From contig JBBQDK010000139.1 in the NCBI GenBank assembly GCA_038319625.1, positions 1 to 7,046 of the forward strand: 7,046 bases of DNA. Reading direction: 5' to 3'. The notes beneath the pieces are model-generated. The model worked only from the letters and a program-made list of their open reading frames with translations, did no database searches and was not told the DNA's origin. Positions within the stretch are counted from its first letter, which is position 1. Every line of letters starts with the position of its first letter. This DNA comes from JBBQDK01 sp038319625 (GTDB taxonomy: Bacteria > Pseudomonadota > Gammaproteobacteria > JBBQDK01). Both the position numbers and the translations under genes were made by a program. Below are positions 1-5,538 of the stretch, piece by piece.

Positions 1-81
1 GCCCTCATCAGCGCGCGCTGCATGATGAACTGCTGTGCACTATAGCGGCGCAAAAGCTCGTTACTGAACGAATTTTTCTGC
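1..81 (-). other. Left-edge stretch; frame open to the edge, possible start of a downstream gene
   Basis: This short stretch lies downstream of the aminotransferase-like gene on the minus strand. One minus-strand frame is open through the whole stretch to the window edge and would read ...NELLRRYSAQQFIMQRALMRA. It contains an ATG at 23-21 and a TTG at 53-51, neither with a convincing ribosome-binding site. I do not recognise the peptide, and too little is visible to call a gene. A 12-base GC palindrome at 9-20 is present, but without a following T-run it is not a credible terminator. The stretch could equally be untranslated spacer. Confidence 0.2.
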
Positions 82-1206
82 TCAGTCGACTGCGGCGGCC
101 AGCGCCACAGCGTGCTCCAACTGTGCCGCGTCGGCGTAGAAATGCGGGGAAAAACGTACTCCCTCGGCGCGCTGCGCGCAGATTACTCCCTGGGTCATCA
201 GAGCCTGATAAATTCGTCGTGCATCGACGCGTCCGGAGCGGAAGCTGATGATGCCGGCATGGCGATCCGAACGGGCCGGCGTCAGCACTTCAAGTGATTT
301 ATATTCTTCAATTATTTCAATAAGTAATTTGCTATTATTAATTATCTTTATCGCTATTGAATCAATGCCTGTGTCTTCGATCAGGCTTAAGCTGGCATGC
401 AGCGCATGGCAGCCGAGCATATTTGGACTCCCGCACTCGAAGCGACGGGCACTGTCGGCGGGGGCCCAGTCCGGTCGATCGAAATCGCCGTGGTGCTCGA
501 CCATATGCCAACCGAACTGATGCAGGCGCAATTGTGGGCGCAGCCCGGACCGGCAGTAAAACAGCGCCAGGCCCTCGGGACCCATCAGCCACTTGTGACC
601 ATCCGCGACCACGAAATCGGCGTGTACGGCCTGGGCATCGAAGGGCAGGGCCCCCAGGCTCTGGATGGCATCGATACAAAACAAGACGTCCCGCTCATGG
701 CAGAAATCACCGAGTCGTTGCAGATCCATGCGCAGACCGGTGGCGTACTGTACGGTGCTGACCGATAGCAGCCGGGTGCGCGCGTCCACCACCGCCATGA
801 GGGCCGCTTCAGGATCATCGTCGCGCGCGGCCACTGGCACGACCCGGCATTCCACCCCGTATTCGCGCAACGCTTCCCAGACAATACGGTTCGAGGGGAA
901 TTCCTGCGTGCACAGCACCACGTTGTCGCCACGTTGCCATGACAGGCCGAATGCGATCACCGACAAAGCCTCGGATGTATTTTTCAGCAGTGCGATGTCA
1001 TCGACCGACGGCGCGTTTACCAGTCGTTGCAGTTGCGCGCGCAAGGCGTGCTCCGTCTCCAGCCACTGCGGGTAGGCCCACGCGCCTTGCCGGAGATTTT
1101 CTTCCGCGAACCGTTGTACCGCCCGCGCTGTACGCAACGGCCAAGGACCGACGGCGGCATGGTTGAGATAAATAATGGAATCGTTGTGTGGAAATTCTGG
1201 GTGCAT
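82..1206 (-). CDS. Class V aminotransferase-fold PLP-dependent enzyme (cysteine desulfurase/selenocysteine lyase-like)
   Basis: The 374 aa cytoplasmic protein has the length and motif order of fold-type I, class V PLP enzymes. Visible motifs are YLNHAAVGP near the N-terminus (residues 13-21), NTSEAL (76-81, phosphate-binding loop), CIDAIQSLG (177-185, with Asp179 and Gln182 expected to contact the pyridine ring and phenolic oxygen), and DGHKW (202-206), where Lys205 is the expected Schiff-base lysine. RFSPHFY (351-357) is a typical C-terminal motif whose Arg often binds the substrate carboxylate. The loop that carries the catalytic Cys in SufS/NifS desulfurases (HHCA type) is not evident; the region reads VICAQRAEGVRFSP. 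A true sulfur-mobilising desulfurase is therefore unlikely. An epimerase, lyase or other class V activity fits better, but the substrate cannot be told. The ATG at 1206 is the first start after an in-frame TAA; only a weak GGA precedes it. The gene lies 95 bases after the cyclase-like gene on the same strand. Residues 283-302 are encoded by a strikingly AT-rich patch. Confidence 0.85.
   Translation of the reverse strand: MHPEFPHNDSIIYLNHAAVGPWPLRTARAVQRFAEENLRQGAWAYPQWLETEHALRAQLQRLVNAPSVDDIALLKNTSEALSVIAFGLSWQRGDNVVLCTQEFPSNRIVWEALREYGVECRVVPVAARDDDPEAALMAVVDARTRLLSVSTVQYATGLRMDLQRLGDFCHERDVLFCIDAIQSLGALPFDAQAVHADFVVADGHKWLMGPEGLALFYCRSGLRPQLRLHQFGWHMVEHHGDFDRPDWAPADSARRFECGSPNMLGCHALHASLSLIEDTGIDSIAIKIINNSKLLIEIIEEYKSLEVLTPARSDRHAGIISFRSGRVDARRIYQALMTQGVICAQRAEGVRFSPHFYADAAQLEHAVALAAAVD
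301..360. other. AT-rich patch inside the aminotransferase gene
   Basis: These 60 bases contain 11 G or C (18%), whereas 421-480 in the same gene contain 41 of 60 (68%). The reading frame is unbroken. The patch encodes residues 283-302 (SIAIKIINNSKLLIEIIEEY), which look like a surface helix, using AT-rich codons such as AAT, TTA, ATA, AAA and TAT that are rare in the rest of the gene. A small recombination tract from an AT-rich relative, or relaxed selection on this helix, would explain it (inference). Confidence 0.7.
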
Positions 1207-1301
1207 GTTCCGGGTCGGGGTGTCGAGTGTTTAAATGTCCGGGTAATTGGTATGTCCGGCGCAAGGATAACAGCCGGATCGCTCTCGAGCCCACACGGTG
1301 A
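1207..1301. other. Intergenic gap between the cyclase-like and aminotransferase genes
   Basis: This 95-base gap separates two genes on the minus strand. It holds a weak inverted repeat, TCCGGC at 1255-1260 with GCCGGA at 1273-1278 around a 12-base loop and no following T-run. It also holds a direct repeat ATGTCCGG at 1235-1242 and 1252-1259. Neither is a convincing terminator or operator. No clear promoter is visible, so read-through transcription of the aminotransferase gene is possible. Confidence 0.4.
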
Positions 1302-3995
1302 TCAAGGCAACGACAGCCTGCTCGGCGCGTCATGCACAGACAGCGGTTCACCGAGATGCGCTTTTTCCAGAGCATCGAGCAGCACCGGAGAGGCGATCAC
1401 CTCGTAGTAGAACGGCTGGTCCGGATCCGGCTTCTGACCCGGGGACTGGTTCAGCACAGTGACGCGGGCACGGCGGACCACCAGACGCCGACGTTTGCCT
1501 ACTGGCGGTGGCCAGGGCGCCGCAAACAACTCACCGTCCATTTCCGGCGGGACATCCGGTACCGTACGCAGAGTGAGTTCCTCACTGAGTCGGTAGAACG
1601 CAGCGCTTTCGAGTACAATACCATTGACGTTGTAAATCAGTTCGGACTGCTGTTTTTCGATAAATTCACCGCTGTTCTCCACACTGAATACCTCCACATG
1701 ATGCGCCTGTCGCTGCTTGGGGATGAGATTGAGCAGGCTACGGGCCGAGGACGACAGACGATCGGCGCGGTTGATAGCAGGCGATATCACGATCCGCGTA
1801 CTGCCGTCGAACACATACGCGGGAGAGCCTTGTTGATAGGCTATTCCGATGCCAAGTTCCAGAGGTGGAAACCCATACGCCGCATTGCGCTGATTGTTGC
1901 CCGCCATCATCTCCAACAGCCGCACGGCCAATGCGCAGGCGCGGGCCACCGCGAGACGCTCGCTGTATTGCTCGGCGGGTTCGAGGAACAGCAGGATCAT
2001 GGCATCACCTTCGATAAAGACCTTCTCACCCTGATAATGGTGTGTCAGGGCATTGATCGGGTTGTAGAAATTGCGACTGAAATACGTAGCGGGATTCAAA
2101 TCACGACGCACCAGTTCCTCGGTAATCTGCGTAGAACCACGCAGATCGGCCTTCAGAATCACATGACCGGTAAGCACCCCGGCGCTGGTTGCGACCTCAT
2201 CCAGGGTGGGAAATTCATACAGGCGATGATTCAGACGCGCTGTGACGATCTCCCGTTCGTCGAACACCATGCGCAGTTCGCCAACCGCATGCTGAACGCT
2301 GAGATAGAGTTGCAGATCGCGGCGGTACGCGGAAAAATCCTCGGTAAAGCGCAGCAGTATCACGGAAATGTCATGAAGATTGCGCTGCCGCACGCGGCGC
2401 GACGCCTGTAGAATCGGCATCATCGGCTGTTGGTCGGTGGTCCGCCCTCGCTTCAGGTGCAAGCGCCGCCAGATCCGCCAGCGGCTCTGATGTGTACTCA
2501 CCATTTCGTTGATCAGGTGCGGTGCCAGCGTACCGGCATAATGCGAATACAGTAGTGGTGTTTCGTAGATCGCCAGCAGGGTCGGCACCAATCCGGACTG
2601 TTCCAATGCCAGCCGCAGATTGGCAAGCTGCATGCGTTGGTAGCGCAGCTGTCGCCGCAGCTCTTTCTCTCCCTGCTTGTGCGTCATGCGCAAGGCCTCA
2701 CGCGTGGCCGCGACATCGAGTAGACGCGTGACATTTCCGGCAACATCGAACACCGATGGTGCCAGTGTCGGCGGCTTCGAAACGGTTGCGAAAAACGCCT
2801 TGTTACGCGCCACCATCAGGCTCGGCGGAAACACTTTATTGAGCAGTTCGTCGAGATGCCGAAAGCTGTAGGCATCGCTGTCCCGATGTCCCATCAAGGC
2901 ATAGTGCTCCATCAGGACTTCATCCTCTTCGGGGGAAGCTGCCTGTAATAACGGTACACTGAACAACAAAGACGGACCGACACCCGACAGGACCTCATGC
3001 GAGCCGGTCAGGCTGACCTGCTCTTGCTTGGCCAGGATTGAAAACAGTCTACTGCAAACCTGATAGAACAGAGTGTTGCGATTCGTGAGCAGACGGGCGG
3101 TAACGCCCTGATGCAAATCGTGGCCTTCACGTGAGCGCTTGATCGCACCGCTGCTGCGCTGGTGTTGCAGTTCGATGGCGTCTCCCAGGGCAGCACGGAT
3201 CTGTTCGTGCAGGAATGCCAACACCGCGAGGCGGAGCAGATCTATATGACGCTTGTCGTCTTTCGCCCGGGCTTCGTTCAGCGCCACCTCCAACATACCG
3301 GCATAACTGTCACGAAATTCACGCAACAGTTGCGGCGCGGGTGCATTCTGCGATACATGGCCGAGGGAAGCGGCAACGGCATGGACTGCCAGTTGCGCGA
3401 TCAAGCGCCGGGCGACCTGCAGGAACCCGGGGCTCAATGTCACATCGAAATGGACGTTGTCGTTGCCACGTACCAGCCCGGACAAGTCGAATGCGCTCTC
3501 CGGCGGTGATTCCAATACGGGTCTCGCCATGCTCTGGGCGCCGTGTCGGTGCGCATAATCCACCAGCAGCACAACACAACCGCCCAGTACCGCGATATGC
3601 CGCACGGAGAGATGCACGAACAACTGACCGTCTCCACCATAAGACAGCAGCTGCGCGCCTTCACCATAGAGAAAACGCGTCAGTGCTTCAGCCAGTCCGC
3701 TACCGGCCAACAGCTGCACACCGATTCCGAACAGCGTATAGCTCATCAGCAAAGGGCGTGCGAGCATCAGCAAAAGTAGAACCGCGATCAGCGGCACCAG
3801 CAGGACAAGCCCGGTACCGATATCCAGTACCAGCGGCTGGCCGAGAATCAGAGCATCGCTCTTACCGCCGAACAGCAACAAATGCACAACACCGAGCGGT
3901 ATATCCATCCCCACGCTGTAAATACCTTGGGAAGCCAGGAGCTTGCCGAGCAAATCCACCAGCACAACAACCAACCCGACCCACACATAACGCAT
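1302..3995 (-). CDS. Membrane-anchored class III nucleotide cyclase-like protein with LspA-like N-terminus
   Basis: Numbering is from the preferred ATG at 3995 (897 aa). Residues 1-150 are hydrophobic with about four membrane segments and resemble signal peptidase II: RYVWVGLVVVLVDLLGK matches the first LspA segment, and GSGLAEALTR and HLSVRHIAVLGG sit where its GNLxDR and FNxAD boxes belong, without the catalytic Asp residues. Residues 150-609 are mostly helical, charged and unrecognised. Residues 610-753 look like a class III cyclase catalytic domain: ADLRGST (Asp617, metal), GDAMILLF (Asp664, metal), and INRADRL (Asn742 and Arg746, transition-state pair). The purine-selecting Lys and Asp positions appear to be Phe660 and Pro739. 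A tail of about 144 residues follows, with a basic KRRRLVVRRAR stretch. A likely role is membrane-linked nucleotide signalling, but the product may not be cAMP and activity is unproven. The frame extends to a TTG at 4106 (934 aa) and has an ATG at 4049. I prefer 3995 because AGAGG lies 8 bases upstream and the membrane segment then begins at the N-terminus. Confidence 0.8.
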   Translation of the reverse strand: MRYVWVGLVVVLVDLLGKLLASQGIYSVGMDIPLGVVHLLLFGGKSDALILGQPLVLDIGTGLVLLVPLIAVLLLLMLARPLLMSYTLFGIGVQLLAGSGLAEALTRFLYGEGAQLLSYGGDGQLFVHLSVRHIAVLGGCVVLLVDYAHRHGAQSMARPVLESPPESAFDLSGLVRGNDNVHFDVTLSPGFLQVARRLIAQLAVHAVAASLGHVSQNAPAPQLLREFRDSYAGMLEVALNEARAKDDKRHIDLLRLAVLAFLHEQIRAALGDAIELQHQRSSGAIKRSREGHDLHQGVTARLLTNRNTLFYQVCSRLFSILAKQEQVSLTGSHEVLSGVGPSLLFSVPLLQAASPEEDEVLMEHYALMGHRDSDAYSFRHLDELLNKVFPPSLMVARNKAFFATVSKPPTLAPSVFDVAGNVTRLLDVAATREALRMTHKQGEKELRRQLRYQRMQLANLRLALEQSGLVPTLLAIYETPLLYSHYAGTLAPHLINEMVSTHQSRWRIWRRLHLKRGRTTDQQPMMPILQASRRVRQRNLHDISVILLRFTEDFSAYRRDLQLYLSVQHAVGELRMVFDEREIVTARLNHRLYEFPTLDEVATSAGVLTGHVILKADLRGSTQITEELVRRDLNPATYFSRNFYNPINALTHHYQGEKVFIEGDAMILLFLEPAEQYSERLAVARACALAVRLLEMMAGNNQRNAAYGFPPLELGIGIAYQQGSPAYVFDGSTRIVISPAINRADRLSSSARSLLNLIPKQRQAHHVEVFSVENSGEFIEKQQSELIYNVNGIVLESAAFYRLSEELTLRTVPDVPPEMDGELFAAPWPPPVGKRRRLVVRRARVTVLNQSPGQKPDPDQPFYYEVIASPVLLDALEKAHLGEPLSVHDAPSRLSLP

Positions 3996-4001
3996 CTCAC
4001 C

Positions 4002-4008
4002 ACCCTCT
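4002..4008 (-). promoter_or_regulatory. Ribosome-binding site supporting the 3995 start
   Basis: Read on the minus strand, the bases just before the ATG at 3995 are AGAGGGTGGTGAG. The AGAGG core is about 8 bases from the start, which is near-ideal Shine-Dalgarno spacing. The alternative starts at 4049 (ATG) and 4106 (TTG) have no comparable purine-rich sequence. This is the main reason for choosing the shorter protein. Confidence 0.55.
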
Positions 4009-4075
4009 ATCCTGGCCACACCCGCAAATTCTCCGCGAGAAAGCTGCATTCGCCCATCGGCAAGCTTTTGCCCAC

Positions 4076-4125
4076 CCTGTTTGTTATTAGTACCAGTTAA
4101 GTCCAAGTAAAGGAAGAATAAAGAT
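4076..4125 (-). promoter_or_regulatory. Possible promoter for the cyclase-like gene
   Basis: This AT-rich stretch lies upstream of the preferred ATG at 3995. On the minus strand it contains TTTACT followed 16 bases later by TAATAA, a weak match to sigma-70 -35 and -10 boxes. If transcription starts just after it, the TTG at 4106 would lie upstream of the transcript, which again favours a later start. The match is poor, and the call rests mainly on position and base composition. Confidence 0.22.
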
Positions 4126-4158
4126 GCTTTTGTTTACCGCAAGCGACACGATTTCCAT

Positions 4159-4197
4159 GGGGTCAGGTTTCAAGACCGTGCGTTTCCGCACCGTCTT
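4159..4197. repeat. Hairpin with adjacent GGGGTCAGG motif, possible REP-like remnant
   Basis: A stem-loop occupies 4172-4197. AAGAC (4172-4176) pairs with GTCTT (4193-4197), and GTGCG (4178-4182) pairs with CGCAC (4187-4191). The two stems are separated by a symmetric C-C mismatch (4177 and 4192), and the loop is TTTC. Directly before it is GGGGTCAGG (4159-4167). From memory, similar GGGGTCAGG sequences flank REP-associated (Y1/RAYT) transposase genes in gammaproteobacteria, but that is recollection, not a search. There is only one copy in the window, so repetition cannot be shown. No T-run follows on either strand, so it is unlikely to be an intrinsic terminator. Confidence 0.35.
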
Positions 4198-4278
4198 ACC
4201 CGCACCGCTGTAAGTGCATAGTTTGGACGAACCGTGCCAAGATCGCTCGCAATACACTCGCGCGGCAACACGCGGATA

Positions 4279-4306
4279 TTTACATACATGCTTGAATGTA
4301 TACAAT
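4279..4306 (+). promoter_or_regulatory. Putative sigma-70 promoter of the efflux operon
   Basis: TTTACA at 4279-4284 (five of six matches to TTGACA) is followed after 16 bases by TACAAT at 4301-4306 (four of six to TATAAT). Transcription would start near 4313, giving an untranslated leader of about 22 bases before the ATG at 4335. The promoter is almost entirely covered by the palindromic operator at 4281-4304, the arrangement expected for repression by blocking RNA polymerase. Confidence 0.45.
4281..4304. promoter_or_regulatory. AcrR-type (TetR family) operator
   Basis: The 24-base site reads TACATACAT (4281-4289), GCTT (4290-4293), GAATGTATACA (4294-4304). It is an imperfect palindrome with core half-sites ATACAT (4284-4289) and ATGTAT (4296-4301). 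Compared with the E. coli acrAB operator bound by AcrR, as I recall it (TACATACAT, TTGT, GAATGTATGTA), 19 of 24 positions match. It lies across the promoter immediately before an AcrAB-type operon, which is the same context as in E. coli. This strongly suggests control by an AcrR/TtgR-like repressor that dissociates when bound to drug-like ligands. No repressor gene is in the window. Confidence 0.65.
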
Positions 4307-4334
4307 GGCGCGACGCTACTACCGGACCGCGCCC

Positions 4335-5516
4335 ATGACCCGCCGCCAACTCACAAACCTCATCCCAAACGATAGCGCTCGCCAGACGCTGCTCGCTGTC
4401 TCCCTGCTGCTGTTAATCGTATTGACTGCCGGGTGCGGCAAAGGTCAACAGGCCGCCGGACCCGGTGGAGCGAGTATGCCGGCGATGCCAGTCACAGTGT
4501 TGACTGTTCAGCCGCAACGCGTACCGATCGTCATTGAAGCGGTCGGGCAGGCCGAAGGCTCGAAGGAGGTCGAGGTGCGGGCGCGCGTTTCCGGCATCAT
4601 GACCCATCAGCTTTATAAGGAAGGCGACGCCATCAAAGCCGGTGCCACCTTGTTCAGCATCGATCGTGAGCCTTATGAGTATGCACTCGAGCAAGCCCGC
4701 GCCGCTCACGCTCAGGATCAGGCCAATCTGGAACAGGCGCAACGCGAGGCGACGCGTCTCAAACCGCTGGTCGCGGAGCGCGCCATCAGTCAGCGCGAAT
4801 ACGACGATGCCACCACGACACTCAAATCCGCACAGGCCGCCGTACTGGCCAGCACGGCCAGAATGCGTGACGCCGAGTTGAACCTCTCCTATACCAAGGT
4901 CACGGCGCCGATCGCCGGTGTCACCGGCCGCGCGCGACAGTCCGAAGGCAGCCTGGTCAGCGCCGGCAGCGCGACCAGCCTGCTGACGACGATCAGCATC
5001 ACCAATCCGATATGGGTGCGATTCGCTTTTTCGGAAAGCGAGGCGCAGGAGTTACGTCAAGCCGTCGGCAGCACCAGCGTGACCTTGCGCCTGCCGGACG
5101 GCAGCACCTACGCGAAAACCGGCAAGCTGAATTTTTCGGCATCCACCGTCGATCCTGTCACCGGCACGGTGCCAATGCGCGCCGTATTCACCAATCCCGA
5201 ACTGACCCTGATGCCGGGACAGTTCGTCCGCGCATTGGTGACGACCGGTGAACGCGAAGCCTTTCTGGTTCCGCAGTCCGCGCTGTCCCAAAGCGATCAG
5301 GGCCGGATGGTGTTCACCGTTGCCGCCGACAATACCGTCGCACCGCGACCGGTGGAGACAGCCGGCTGGTCGGGTCACGACTGGGTCATTACCAAAGGAT
5401 TGAACGCCGGTGACAAGGTCATCATCGACAATCTTCTGAAGCTGCGTCCCGGCGCGCCGGTGGCTCCGCATGCACCGGGGCAGGGGCCGGCAGATCCTGC
5501 GCCGGCCAAGCCCTGA
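4335..5516 (+). CDS. RND efflux periplasmic adaptor lipoprotein (AcrA/MexA family)
   Basis: This is the periplasmic membrane-fusion subunit that links an RND pump to an outer-membrane channel. Numbering is from the ATG at 4335 (393 aa). A lipoprotein signal peptide ends in the lipobox LTAGC, with lipidated Cys34 followed by Gly-Lys as in MexA. Then come the first half of the lipoyl-like domain (about 78-110, VRARVSG...YKEGDAIKAGATLF), a helical hairpin (about 112-183) that would contact the channel tunnel, the second lipoyl half (VTAPIAGVTG, about 189-198), a beta-barrel domain containing MPGQFVRA (293-300), and a membrane-proximal end. The tail is rich in Pro and Ala. The frame also contains ATGs at 4296 and 4305 (406 and 403 aa). 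Both lie within or at the edge of the putative operator and promoter, so 4335 is preferred, although its ribosome-binding site is weak. The pump gene follows after 22 bases. Confidence 0.93.
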   Translation: MTRRQLTNLIPNDSARQTLLAVSLLLLIVLTAGCGKGQQAAGPGGASMPAMPVTVLTVQPQRVPIVIEAVGQAEGSKEVEVRARVSGIMTHQLYKEGDAIKAGATLFSIDREPYEYALEQARAAHAQDQANLEQAQREATRLKPLVAERAISQREYDDATTTLKSAQAAVLASTARMRDAELNLSYTKVTAPIAGVTGRARQSEGSLVSAGSATSLLTTISITNPIWVRFAFSESEAQELRQAVGSTSVTLRLPDGSTYAKTGKLNFSASTVDPVTGTVPMRAVFTNPELTLMPGQFVRALVTTGEREAFLVPQSALSQSDQGRMVFTVAADNTVAPRPVETAGWSGHDWVITKGLNAGDKVIIDNLLKLRPGAPVAPHAPGQGPADPAPAKP

Positions 5517-5538
5517 ACGACACAGCGGAACTCATCTC

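Noticed and set aside
9..20. 12-base perfect palindrome CAGCGCGCGCTG near the left edge
   Set aside because: It is made of alternating GC, has no T-run and lies in a frame that may be coding, so chance is the simplest explanation.
1255..1278. Inverted repeat TCCGGC/GCCGGA as terminator of the cyclase-like gene
   Set aside because: The stem is only 6 bp with a 12-base loop and no downstream U-tract.
1332..2411. 359-codon open frame on the plus strand
   Set aside because: It lies wholly antisense to the cyclase-like gene, whose opposite-strand frame has clear domain motifs. Long antisense frames are common in GC-rich DNA, and its predicted protein is rich in His, Arg and Gln with no recognisable domain.
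3215..4090. 291-codon open frame on the plus strand
   Set aside because: It is antisense to the N-terminal half of the cyclase-like gene, very rich in Arg, Pro and His, with no motif; typical shadow composition.
4223..4258. Alternative promoter with TTGGAC at 4223-4228 and AATACA or TACACT near 4251-4258
   Set aside because: The spacing is 22-24 bases, too long for a sigma-70 promoter; the 4279-4306 pair fits better and coincides with the operator.
4087..4305. 72-codon open frame on the minus strand in the intergenic region
   Set aside because: It runs through the putative operator, promoter and hairpin, has no ribosome-binding site and resembles no known protein. Its KPDPME portion is just the translation of the GGGGTCAGG motif.
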